Shown one piece after another: positions 9,801-16,059 of a stretch of 64,000 nt of DNA. Where the stretch lies: contig JAFRLH010000085.1 in the NCBI GenBank assembly GCA_017431345.1, positions 1-64,000 of the forward strand. Reading direction: 5' to 3'. The stretch's first letter is position 1. Each line of letters begins with the position of its first letter. Source of the DNA: Lachnospiraceae bacterium. Its GTDB lineage: Bacteria > Bacillota > Clostridia > Lachnospirales > Lachnospiraceae. The notes below the pieces were generated by a model, which saw only the letters and a program-made list of their open reading frames with translations, had not been told where the DNA came from and did not search any database. Both the position numbers and the translations under genes were made by a program.

Positions 9801-12205
9801 AGAGATCAGTCGATCCTTCGGATGAGAACAGCTGGGAAAATGTGGTGAAGAAAGTCAAAGGAGTGGCGACCGATGTGACGATCGTCATTAATCGCGATGA
9901 AACAGAGGCCAGGAGCGTGACGGGACTTCCCAGGAACGTCCCGAATGGCAATGCTTACAGCTATCGCGCGGTCGAGATCATGATGACCGTCAAGGACAAG
10001 GACGGCGCGACACATGATATCGATATCAGCGGCGGCGCAATCGGCGGTTACAAAGTGACTGAGATCCATTCCGCGCAGGAAGATGGCAGCGACGAATCCG
10101 AAGAGGACGAAGACGAGCCTTCCGAGGACGAGGAGTTCGATACTTCCACGTTCACCAACACGGCGGTCAAAGGGAAACTGAAACCTGTCAAAGACTGGCA
10201 GGATGAAGGAAACCGGTACGGAGACAGGCCGACAGCGATCAAGATTAGGATCAAGGCTGAAGGCACGGACTATTTTGACTACGAGACGATCATTGAACTG
10301 AATGCAGGCAATAACTGGGGCGAAGACCTCGACCCGATCGAAGTCCCGGTAATGGATGTGTTCGGAAACAAGATCACCTATGTGATCACAGAGATCCTCG
10401 ATGATGACAAGGACAAGGAGGCGGAGCTTCTTAAGAAGTACGTTCCCACCTTCGAGATCGAGACGGAAGGCGTAGAAGCTAAGGTTACCGGAGAGGGTGT
10501 CACAGGCAGCACAGAGATCACAGACGGCAAGACGACCACGGATACGTATACCAACACGCACAAGCCGGTGAGAACTTCTGTGACAGCCAAGAAGATCTGG
10601 AACGATCAGAACAACAGAAATGGAGAACGTCCGGAAACCATCGAGTTCACATTGTTCGAGACTTATACGGACAGTGAAGGTAATGAAAAAACAGAAGCTG
10701 TCGCCGAGGATGACACTGGCAAAGCTGTCACGCCGAAAGAAGTGAAGGCTGCTGAAGATGGTACGTGGACAGTCAGCTGGTCTGATCTTGCGGTCTATAA
10801 GAAGGGGCTGGTCGGCAGCAGGATCACCTATTCCGTCCGGGAGACAAAGATCAACGGCATCGATGTGAACCAGTATTATGGTTATAACGTTGATGAGAAT
10901 GGCCTGGAAGTAACGAATACACCGGTGGAGACCGGCCTGGATGTCACCAAAGAGTGGGAGGATGAAGGTGCGGAAGCCGCAGATGATGTAACCGCGGCCA
11001 CTTTCCAGATCGAGCGTTCTGTCGACGGAAAAACCTGGTCTGAGATGAAACAGGATGGGAAGACAGTCACTTTGACATTGGAACGGAAGGCCGATGAAGT
11101 TACGGGCATGGGTTCAGTCGACGGTCTGCCGGCTTATGACATGAGCAGCAAACCTTACATGTACCGCGCAGCAGAGACATCCATTACCGTTGACGGTAAG
11201 ACGGTGGAAGTCAAAGACGGTAAAGTGGGCTTCTACGAAGTCACGGAGACGCATACTCCCGGAAAAGATGAATCAGACGAGATGGCAGTGGCCAGAGATC
11301 TGTCAGAGATCAGGAACAGTCTGATCACGACAGACTTCAGTGTTGAGAAACAGTTCGAAGGGGATTCCTTCGGCATCAGTAAATCAGTGAAAGCAGCAGC
11401 AGTGAAGCTGCAGAGAAGGACCGGCAAAGCGAAATGGGAAGATCTGAAGAATCCTGCGGATGCCGGATCTTATGAACTGACTGCAAAGGACGACTGGGCG
11501 CATACCTGGAAGGATCTTCCTGCGTATGATCAAAACGGCAATGTATATCAATACAGGGCGGTGGAGGTCAGCATCACAGTCGGCGATAAGACTCATAAAG
11601 TTTCTTATGGAGAAGATGAGACAAGCGGTACTGTGACAGCATACGAATACAGCTCCAGTACAGAAGTATCAGAGGAAGACGGCTTTACGACGCTGATCGT
11701 GAATAAACTGCGCACGGGATCTCTTGAAGTGTCCAAGATCTGGAAGGATGCCAATGATAAGAGCAGACCGGGATCGGTCAAAGTTTCACTCGTATCAAAC
11801 GCAGCCGGAAAGAAGATCAGCCTCAAAGGCGTTAAAAGCGCGGCGACACTCAACAAGGACAACAAATGGACGGATCAGAAGACCTGGGCCGAACTGCCGG
11901 TTTATGATGCAGCAGGCAATAAAATCGTTTATTCTCTGGAAGAACCTGAGATTAAAAAATATACTGCAGCTTATAAAATCGCTGTCAAAGGCAGGAAAGA
12001 TCAAGAAGGCAAAGGGACGAAACTCAGCACGGAGATTTCTGCAGGACAGACCGTAAAGGCGAGTTTTACCAATACGCTGAATACATCATCGTCTTCCTCA
12101 TCGGTCAGGACAGGAGATGATACACCGCTCACAGCATTGATTGTTATGTTTGCACTCAGTATGGCAGGCCTTGCCCTTGTTATTTGGAGGCGAAAGCGCT
12201 GCTAA
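896..12205 (+). CDS. Giant cell-surface adhesin with SpaA/Cna_B, DUF11-like and SdrD_B-like domains
   Basis: This is the main body of a wall-bound surface protein; with the 5' fragment the gene would encode about 3,994 residues. The first possible start after the internal stop is GTG at 896, with no good ribosome site, so this piece is probably not made alone. A unique N-terminal region is followed by SpaA-type prealbumin folds (around nt 2095-4700 and 5790-6470) with the usual lysine near the first strand and a late E-x-x-A-P-x-G-Y motif for isopeptide crosslinks. Then come a DUF11-like domain (about 7170-7500), an SdrD_B-like stretch (about 8430, DVWIDADDNGWQDDGD), another SpaA domain (about 8975) and seven Cna_B repeats (9343-12080, K-x-W-x-D-E/N starts). 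The C-terminus is Ser-rich, then SVRTGDD, a hydrophobic helix and RRKR. This is a sortase-type layout whose motif lacks the usual L-P. The substrate bound is unknown. Confidence 0.85.
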   Translation: MQETKDSKAGPAQTPEELAEALYGENGTARTFTVRLTDDKRNTDPYDETRAGNNIGYNIYVSMQAAATYKYDGQNSEVMFSEWKNLRIYLKLPENVRFTEIKTQGVADHFTQVDADNNVWEIVLTRDHRDATNSNSINLDINARIEGNGELPDGTVLGEAEVTFSADFDVRINEDWTVKTYSKTVKDSTDEIILSTPDEWTLTKSPYESPKNYSIDKSTDPASVTIHYLIKYGLDVNGVPVDDDNVYTRPGRVPFANDIELTDVPALTLHNGTVLSETSITVTPAHKGYVYKDGRSADEGDSPKAITIQPGTPTVLPYAVVGSNTDHVAENAPAYSEYNVDVVYPYDEFMIWYYENISKEDAKATAENNAKIQYQLLGQNDPKETRQDDADTTVPGYIPPGCIRIEKYIVNYDSGIRNLYKAENGFVTGPAAFAVYKSDGTTPAVLYYKDADDYNKYKRISGNTLTIDPSQAKTGTNGNEGWIDFYLDAGTYVIEETESPANTQVQGSARKTVTVNEDGRVTASFDNKEKLGEVKVHKTDDSNNALPVPGAVFGLYMDRHHTRPVRDADGRALTATTNNSGEATFARLVPGTYYLWEISAPQGYIKSEEVKEVTVTANNTSDEAVEVKNHLNAKEISLLKQYSTVADPENWMDVTDDYRKFANAFVLQSSAALNAEGTSWTEWEDVSTHSIDNKGGTSVKVAEYDQQNRKLRYRFMETIPSDYFDLDGNPGNGSNKAYSDAIIPADGTISDPQNKIIMKNRKGGFIELTKRKVELNAVSGAYAELPGSDREFRLYRVAAGVNIAEAVDTGTTDANGKLTFSSLVSADARGRIYTYYVVEQNPDTGYTWITDSKITIGGAETDALSVGSFTAQSGGTLTPVTYNVKQEIRLGVIKKDRFSDSTQLAGAKFEISDESGKKQTVTTKNSGAVYAKIDLGHVYTITETEAPAEHYNDAQPQTIDTSDWRVVMEGENFKILKGDDTEVKAEDLVFTFKDTPYPYVTVNVVKKYYNARDYELTGLKYELEGAEIALYQNNGDGTYTYVTTGMTDKMGQVSFSKILDSADGFAAIEVSVPDREEYKHMVPAEGDYLQKTDGSCPSILTQAEVDTLSKTVLTSETDPKYTGEIDNVLPWTQIHVRKCDEDNQSSLDGADFTLYKQVLPENKVGGELAFDAANCTVVGRYTSGTLIQNGRAKEGEFQTDILEIADNIVYWLVETRAPSGYAIKESENYVLFANKGTNYTNKSNDGKSTKVFKNGLQKNTINDYEAENEREISPEALNNRAYIVFTKWVQKEGTAGKQDLAWDDFMMMPNAEFELYAVNAYDHNKVCLLDTITTGDENQVEGGAASGYGVSRALDAWEIFDEIERRFPDQREHIITYKSAPDSGYDVDYPYVVGPDGRPIEDAAGNRTKIKGTFVLNAALVEKSCSSKYNLDLHDHNLQIMFIPSSLSLGNDKYEVADLENSSAGFCDAAEGIRDDYKENASASVAIVDYLANNNSVVLRHFGYDPKDPEVAGNELQYEELEALRSSSPSLFISRRVSFSLERYNEDSSRWEYWSPTANKKIDSAEYFTTEGNGYSFEEGLNPGEYRAVMTTLAAGYENLYSDVASAFHFTVAVSDKSQVFTTYSPAKPPRVRMIIDKEVDFGDVRARDYSFSFTLEDSKSNKMPAETGKDAATGTLKDDGTIEKTQAVFDDLTQGETYYLKENPKEGYLIKEVKVDGQTCTPEDGRYKIVIPEKDADVSVTVKNTLLESCVTIFKYDGATGKSLTGASFEVLKADGETVVSKAEVADNGDGSYTAVIPLESTDGKTYYIHEVRAPETDGKKYIIDEENASVKVEDLQPGQNIQYRFNGPEDPDNQYVLPNYVGVDVRLTKSADKDTVDSLLAKEAELTYTLAVNTENAPALDAFKFNDPGLRAEPSNATLSQEWYSINEVIVGQGKMDKYLKGATPDKDYAIFATVTFVGFDGTEYKENPVNVSEGNISVQPVSAGGEKIKSFYVEYSSPDLKIDTGYALGQNFKAGNTVVKATVFKQEKPEDGVVTAVKKIINNAEVTLTYTPGDSKGKKQKTQTLTAEDDAETVVDGAKAPKIKFSKTGPDQDVPVELGDSITYRLTVKNVTGEPLDFTDPIIVDLLPQGMVVKQDTKFVDVVDRPGTIANNPTVSTGYAGDSQYVNIIFDGTVADGESITVELTATVTNAVTNYGTVMRNFAFTTSKEVGVATSDNPTGAVIRDDHGDWASELVSIATALDCSNSRAQALKDALGEQGKYGYLADWHENNWVSDNQLVCVKAEYGPEDGGVYRTDKVSVIVNDEGDDNQRRMHYQLDINNLSPSKRTNLVVMDILPVVGDQRINNTGRGSNWPLYFETMGSVTVNGQTCTDYSVYYYSGDASQLTAGDIETLITKAKTECPDGWSSDQPEKATAFILAFNYDPTYVVDTYKDSRTVVLEGNKSIQIEYTALTDYREAEELNEIVFTNAANDFNFGFSTFSPPSTADKARSNEPLGSNQVEVTIAPPKVKVGGDVWIDADDNGWQDDGDQSWYLGFDIVKQLIDDLGVKIDISDQKNFSVSETRDGSFTETGSGPNYGIAHFEFDELTAAKLRNNSTDYANWNDGTAGKLIGKNPYTYFVDIAYKGSTFAKTVNKVDPRGSYVPGSIPENDQKDDNFEGSAASVRTEQFFLHQTKDVFDMTKDIGYNLKRKLELTKVSRVDGKPVEGAEFTIYGPFVHDTGKDQELSDSKIAAVLTTGANGKAEKTGLQFFMEYVIVETGAVKGFGIEGALAEGTNIQKLEDGKWLLKVPGFKAAVPEDTGYVDAVTVRDPENIEVEVEKIWNDEEGAYSDRPLSIEVMLYTDEECTAEAKDADGNTVEKKILNKINSWKAKWTDLPRYKVEKDSDGNETETEIVYYAKETLPAGKELKGYNVVIARDKETSSGKQSLTITNTPQTKGVKVQKVWAGELPSLDADERIVSVTFQVQRSVDPSDENSWENVVKKVKGVATDVTIVINRDETEARSVTGLPRNVPNGNAYSYRAVEIMMTVKDKDGATHDIDISGGAIGGYKVTEIHSAQEDGSDESEEDEDEPSEDEEFDTSTFTNTAVKGKLKPVKDWQDEGNRYGDRPTAIKIRIKAEGTDYFDYETIIELNAGNNWGEDLDPIEVPVMDVFGNKITYVITEILDDDKDKEAELLKKYVPTFEIETEGVEAKVTGEGVTGSTEITDGKTTTDTYTNTHKPVRTSVTAKKIWNDQNNRNGERPETIEFTLFETYTDSEGNEKTEAVAEDDTGKAVTPKEVKAAEDGTWTVSWSDLAVYKKGLVGSRITYSVRETKINGIDVNQYYGYNVDENGLEVTNTPVETGLDVTKEWEDEGAEAADDVTAATFQIERSVDGKTWSEMKQDGKTVTLTLERKADEVTGMGSVDGLPAYDMSSKPYMYRAAETSITVDGKTVEVKDGKVGFYEVTETHTPGKDESDEMAVARDLSEIRNSLITTDFSVEKQFEGDSFGISKSVKAAAVKLQRRTGKAKWEDLKNPADAGSYELTAKDDWAHTWKDLPAYDQNGNVYQYRAVEVSITVGDKTHKVSYGEDETSGTVTAYEYSSSTEVSEEDGFTTLIVNKLRTGSLEVSKIWKDANDKSRPGSVKVSLVSNAAGKKISLKGVKSAATLNKDNKWTDQKTWAELPVYDAAGNKIVYSLEEPEIKKYTAAYKIAVKGRKDQEGKGTKLSTEISAGQTVKASFTNTLNTSSSSSSVRTGDDTPLTALIVMFALSMAGLALVIWRRKRC

Positions 12206-12211
12206 AGGCAG

Positions 12212-12245
12212 GAGGAGACAGCAGACCGCTGTCTCCTCTTGTCGT
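12212..12245 (+). terminator. Rho-independent-like terminator after adhesin gene
   Basis: A perfect 11-bp stem (GAGGAGACAGC at 12212-12222 with its complement at 12228-12238) and a 5-base loop begins 7 bases after the adhesin stop codon and is followed by a short T-rich stretch. Confidence 0.7.
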
Positions 12246-12304
12246 TTCCCGGAATTTGCATTATACTGTCTCCTGCAATAATCAACAGGCTGGAAAGATC
12301 GATC

Positions 12305-13252
12305 ATGAATGCTTTATCCGATAACAGGAACATTGAACCGGGAGTACCCGACAGTGCTTTGCGCACAGCAGATTCTAAAATGGCCAGACGTGCCCTGATC
12401 CTCATCTGGTTCGCCGTTCTCTGTTCTTCCACTTCTTCCACGTTCGTAAGATTCAGCACCTGTCCGTCGCTTGTACTGGCTGCATGGAGAAAGACATTTG
12501 TTACGCTGCTGCTCCTTCCGGTGGTGATGGGGAATCCTTCTTACAGAACAGAACTGAAATCCCTGAATCGCAGCCAGGTCATAAGGTGCATCATCAGCGG
12601 ATGCTTCCTGGCAATTCATTTCTGGACCTATTTCCTTTCCGTGCATAACACGACGATTACGGCAGCGCATGTGCTGGTCAACCTGGAGGTCCTGTTTGTC
12701 GCTATTTTCATGTTCCTGTCCGGAAGAGAGCGGTACAGCAGAAGAAGTATAGCAGGGATCTTTATTGCCATTTTCGGAGGCATTGTCGTTGCTTATACAA
12801 AGGGCGGCCTGAATATGGCCGGTATGATGTTCGGAAATCTCCTTGCCATTATTGCCGCGGTGATGGTAGCATCCTATTCTTTTATCGGGACCGGCGTGCG
12901 TGGAGAAGGCGTATCCAACAATGTCTATACATTTCTGGTTTACGGCACTTCCGCTGTTGTGCTTGATCTGATGGTCCTGATCTCACCGTATCATTTTACC
13001 GGTTATGGAAGGATCAATTATCTGCTGGCCTTTGGAATGGCGATCGTAAACAGTCTGCTGGGGCACAGCATCTTCAACTGGTCGCTCAAATATCAAAGCC
13101 CGACGCTGGTCGCGATGATCAAGCTTTTTCAGCCTGTGTTCAGCACCATCCTGGGACTCATCATTTTCAGCGAACTGCCGCTGTGGAACCAGTTCATCGG
13201 CGGGATCGTCGTGATCACAGGTATTTCCCTGTATATAAAACATAAAAAATAA
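12305..13252 (+). CDS. EamA/DMT-family membrane transporter
   Basis: This is a 315-residue integral membrane protein of the drug/metabolite transporter superfamily. It has about ten hydrophobic helices arranged as two EamA repeats. Features of the family are the W-x-A-V-L helix near residue 30, the conserved F-x-T-Y/F in the first repeat (HFWTYFLS) and the closing helix pair FSELPLWNQFIGGIVVITG at the C-terminus, typical of the second repeat. The substrate cannot be read from sequence; family members export amino acids, sugars or metabolites. I chose ATG 12305 because it precedes the first helix by about 30 residues and has GGAAAG upstream; an in-frame start at 12239 would fall inside the preceding terminator. 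The gene lies 42 bases ahead of the flavoprotein gene and may be co-transcribed with it. Confidence 0.8.
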   Translation: MNALSDNRNIEPGVPDSALRTADSKMARRALILIWFAVLCSSTSSTFVRFSTCPSLVLAAWRKTFVTLLLLPVVMGNPSYRTELKSLNRSQVIRCIISGCFLAIHFWTYFLSVHNTTITAAHVLVNLEVLFVAIFMFLSGRERYSRRSIAGIFIAIFGGIVVAYTKGGLNMAGMMFGNLLAIIAAVMVASYSFIGTGVRGEGVSNNVYTFLVYGTSAVVLDLMVLISPYHFTGYGRINYLLAFGMAIVNSLLGHSIFNWSLKYQSPTLVAMIKLFQPVFSTILGLIIFSELPLWNQFIGGIVVITGISLYIKHKK

Positions 13253-13294
13253 GTCTATATGTCAGTAAAAGATCAAAGACAGGCAGGATAGAAC

Positions 13295-14905
13295 ATGGCA
13301 AGGTTTCAATGGATGGAGGCGCCGGAAAAAGTACCGGAGGAAAAAATTGCTGAAAGATTCAGCGCAGATATTGTTGTGATCGGTGCCGGACATGCCGGAA
13401 CTGCTGCAGCAAGAGCAGCATCTGAAAATGGCGCGTCCGTTCTTGTGATCGAGCAGCAAAGCGAAGAAAAACAGTGGATTCTTGGCGTGGGAGAGATCGG
13501 ACATATCAATTCCGAATGGCAGAAAAGCCATGGCCTTCCCCCGGTAGATATCGATGAATTCGTAAATGACTGGCAGCTGCGGACCGGAAGCCGTTCCGAT
13601 TACCGTCTCATCCGTAAATACGCCGAAAACTGCGGCTCTGCTTTTGACTGGTTCATCGAGCCGCTGACGGAGGAAGAAAAAGCTTCCATTCACCCGATGC
13701 TTACACCGCCTGATCCGGCGTTTTCCTACTGCCTGAATGGGCTTCGGTCGTGGCCGGGAAGCGCCAATATGGGCATAAAACTGCAGGATAAGGCGGTTAA
13801 ACTGTCCCGGGAGATTGCAAGGAAGAACGGCACTGTGTTCTTCTTCGATACTCGGGCTTGTGAACTGACGAAAGAGAATGGCAGCGTGACCGGTGTTATT
13901 GCCCGCGGAAAGGACGGCAGGTATCTGTCTTTTTGCGCGAAAAAAGGCGTCATCCTGGCTGCCGGCGATTACAGCGGAAATGCTGAGATGTGCAGGGATC
14001 TGCTCGCAGAAGCTGACGATCTGGCGGATGACGGAGATTTCACCGGCCATGGATGGGATGGCAGCGGGATCCGTATGGGCGTATGGGCCGGCGGAAGGCT
14101 GGAGCCGCGTTCCCACGCTGCCATGGGCGGCAATTATTCCTTCCCCGGATTTGATCTGATCGGATCCACGGCTGTCCTGCGTGTCAACTGTCACGGGGAA
14201 CGGTATTCCAATGAAGGATTCGGAACGCATATTTTTGCAGCATTTCCCGGCGCAAGACAGCCGAACGGGATGTTATGGGGCGTTTTTGACAGCACCATTT
14301 TTGAAGAAGTAAAATGGCAGGCGGCCAATCATGCTGTATTCGATTATACGGATCAAAAAGAAACAGAAAAACTTCTGCATGCAATGAAACAGGCGGCAGA
14401 GGCAGACGGAAAGTCCGTGCAGATCATGGATAAAGCCGGCGCTGTCAGACCGCTGTACTGCGCAGATACCATAGATGATCTTTCTGTTCTTTTATTTGAT
14501 GATCCGGAAGACCGCAACCGCTTTATAAAAAGTGTACAGCGTTATAATGAAATCTGTGATCTGGGAAAAGATCCTGATTTCGGCAAGGATAAGAGACTGC
14601 TTCATCCCATTCGTAAAGCACCGTTTTTCGCCTGCGGGAACAGGAAGGACAGCCATAAGCCGGGAGGGCAGTCGCTGAAGATCCTGGTGACTGTCAGCGG
14701 CCTTCTGATCAATGAATTTCAGCAGGTTCTGGGACAGGATTTCGAACCGATTCCGGGTCTTTACGCGACCGGAAACTGCAGCGGATGCCGTTTTGGAACG
14801 GCCTATACAACATCTCTGCCGGGACAGAGTATCAGCATCGCACAGACACTCGGACGGGTGCTGGGTATGGAACTTGCTGAACGGGGAAAGAAAAGCGGGA
14901 AATAA
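13295..14905 (+). CDS. FAD-dependent oxidoreductase, fumarate reductase/ketosteroid dehydrogenase-like flavoprotein
   Basis: This 536-residue cytoplasmic flavoprotein has the FAD_binding_2 layout. A Rossmann dinucleotide motif sits near the N-terminus (about residues 29-55, VVIGAGHAGTAAARAA followed by VLVIEQ), a mixed catalytic domain lies in the middle, and the C-terminal flavin-closing motif (GLYATGNCSGCRFGTAY) precedes PGQSISIAQTLGR. The family reduces activated double bonds (fumarate, urocanate, enoates) or dehydrogenates ketosteroids. There is no signal peptide and no covalent-FMN domain, so it is not one of the extracellular reductases. The electron donor and substrate are unknown. The start has AGGCAGGAT eight bases upstream. 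Its position just before a flavin-controlled transporter may be chance, because the riboswitch has its own promoter. Confidence 0.75.
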   Translation: MARFQWMEAPEKVPEEKIAERFSADIVVIGAGHAGTAAARAASENGASVLVIEQQSEEKQWILGVGEIGHINSEWQKSHGLPPVDIDEFVNDWQLRTGSRSDYRLIRKYAENCGSAFDWFIEPLTEEEKASIHPMLTPPDPAFSYCLNGLRSWPGSANMGIKLQDKAVKLSREIARKNGTVFFFDTRACELTKENGSVTGVIARGKDGRYLSFCAKKGVILAAGDYSGNAEMCRDLLAEADDLADDGDFTGHGWDGSGIRMGVWAGGRLEPRSHAAMGGNYSFPGFDLIGSTAVLRVNCHGERYSNEGFGTHIFAAFPGARQPNGMLWGVFDSTIFEEVKWQAANHAVFDYTDQKETEKLLHAMKQAAEADGKSVQIMDKAGAVRPLYCADTIDDLSVLLFDDPEDRNRFIKSVQRYNEICDLGKDPDFGKDKRLLHPIRKAPFFACGNRKDSHKPGGQSLKILVTVSGLLINEFQQVLGQDFEPIPGLYATGNCSGCRFGTAYTTSLPGQSISIAQTLGRVLGMELAERGKKSGK

Positions 14906-14941
14906 GATTGTGATTTTTTTGGCACAGCATATAAAAAAGTC

Positions 14942-14970
14942 TTGCAATATGATCTGTAATGCGTTATATT
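14942..14970 (+). promoter_or_regulatory. Promoter of the FMN riboswitch-ribU transcript
   Basis: TTGCAA (14942-14947) and TATATT (14965-14970) are separated by exactly 17 bases and lie about 33 bases upstream of the aptamer, a good sigma-A type promoter. Confidence 0.7.
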
Positions 14971-15002
14971 GTCTTTGGTCGGAAACGACAAAAATAAAAA
15001 AA

Positions 15003-15140
15003 GTCTTCAGGGCGGGGTGTAATTCCCCACCGGCGGTGACAGTCCGCGAGCCATTTGGCATGAACCGGTGAAATTCCGGTACCGACGGTCGCATTTATGC
15101 GCTCAGCATCAGCTGGGAAAGTCCGGATGGAAGAAGAAAA
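15003..15140 (+). ncRNA. FMN riboswitch (RFN element)
   Basis: The conserved RFN boxes appear in order: TCTTCAGGGCGGGGTG, then the CCCCACCGGCGGT helix, AGTCCGCGAGCC, GGTGAAATTCCGGTACCGAC, and the closing AGTCCGGATGGAAGAAG. This is the class that binds FMN and in Firmicutes controls riboflavin synthesis or uptake. Here it precedes a terminator and ribU, so FMN excess should stop transcription of the riboflavin transporter. Confidence 0.96.
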
Positions 15141-15145
15141 GGAAG

Positions 15146-15190
15146 GATCCCTGGAGTCATAAAAATGACTGCCAGGATTTCTTTTTTTCT
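15146..15190 (+). terminator. Riboswitch-controlled intrinsic terminator
   Basis: The stem is ATCCCTGGAGTCAT paired with ATGACTGCCAGGAT around an AAAA loop, followed by TTTCTTTTTTTCT. It sits directly after the aptamer and about 105 bases before ribU, as expected for FMN-dependent premature termination. Confidence 0.85.
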
Positions 15191-15295
15191 CCCGTATCTT
15201 GTTCTTCCGGAAAGATGTATTGAATGCTTTCAGAACAGCACACAGAACATATTCCGGAGTGCAAAAGTCCAACCCTGGACGGATCGGAGGAAAAC

Positions 15296-15922
15296 ATGAA
15301 ACAGAAAACCCAGGTCTACCGCATCACATTCATCGCTCTTTTGGGCGCATTATCCGCAGTCCTGATGCTGATCAATGTATCGCTGCCATTTGCGCCGAGC
15401 TTCCTGAAATTTGATATTGCAGAGCTTCCCGCGCTGTTCGCAGGATTCTTTATGGGACCTGTCGCCGGTGCGCTCGTGATCATCGTGAAGATCCTGCTGA
15501 AGCTCGTTATGCAGGGGACCGAGACCGCATTCGTAGGTGAGTTCAGCAATGTGCTGGGAAGCATGTGCTTCGTCATGCCGGCGGCGATCATTTACCGGAA
15601 GATGCATACAAAGAAGGGCGCTGCTCTGGGACTGGTCATTTCGACCATCCTGGTAAGTGTGGTGTTCATCTTCGTGAACGCTTATATCATGTTCCCGCTT
15701 TATTCCAACCTGTACGGAATGCCGATGGAAGCGATCGTCGGAATGGGAACGGCGGTAAATCCCGCTATCCACGATACCGTAACACTGATGCTGTATTCGG
15801 TATTTCCGTTCAATATTATTAAACACGGCGTGACCGCCGGCGTAACATGGCTGGTCTACAAACGCTGCGGCAATGCCCTCAGAAGCCTGATGGAGCCGGC
15901 AGCAGCACCGGCAGTGAAATAA
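15296..15922 (+). CDS. ribU: Riboflavin ECF transporter substrate-binding subunit RibU
   Basis: This 208-residue membrane protein is the S component that captures riboflavin and works with the shared EcfA/EcfA'/EcfT energising module encoded elsewhere. It has about six helices, the length is typical for RibU, and it shows the family signatures KFDIAELPALFAGF after helix 1 and VKILLKLVMQGT with a following GE/N loop. The start is ATG 15296, five bases behind GGAGG; an in-frame upstream start at 15224 lacks a ribosome site. The FMN riboswitch upstream supports the assignment independently. A hairpin terminator follows the gene, so it is a single-gene transcript. Confidence 0.93.
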   Translation: MKQKTQVYRITFIALLGALSAVLMLINVSLPFAPSFLKFDIAELPALFAGFFMGPVAGALVIIVKILLKLVMQGTETAFVGEFSNVLGSMCFVMPAAIIYRKMHTKKGAALGLVISTILVSVVFIFVNAYIMFPLYSNLYGMPMEAIVGMGTAVNPAIHDTVTLMLYSVFPFNIIKHGVTAGVTWLVYKRCGNALRSLMEPAAAPAVK

Positions 15923-15930
15923 GAGGACCA

Positions 15931-15960
15931 GGGGAGGCAGGGATACTGCCTCCCTTTACG
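15931..15960 (+). terminator. Intrinsic terminator after ribU
   Basis: A 9-bp perfect stem GGGAGGCAG (15932-15940) / CTGCCTCCC (15946-15954) with a 5-base loop is followed by TTTACG, which may also serve as the -35 element of the next gene. Confidence 0.75.
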
Positions 15961-15983
15961 ATTTGACCGATTAATGGTAAAAT
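15955..15983 (+). promoter_or_regulatory. Probable promoter of the GH13 gene
   Basis: TTTACG (15955-15960) and TAAAAT (15978-15983) are spaced 17 bases apart and lie 77 bases before the GH13 start codon. Confidence 0.5.
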
Positions 15984-16059
15984 ACTTCTTCAAAGCCGGA
16001 TGGCTGACAGGATCTGATCGGGATCCAGGAAGCCGGCCGGAAGAGAAGGAGTATTTTTT

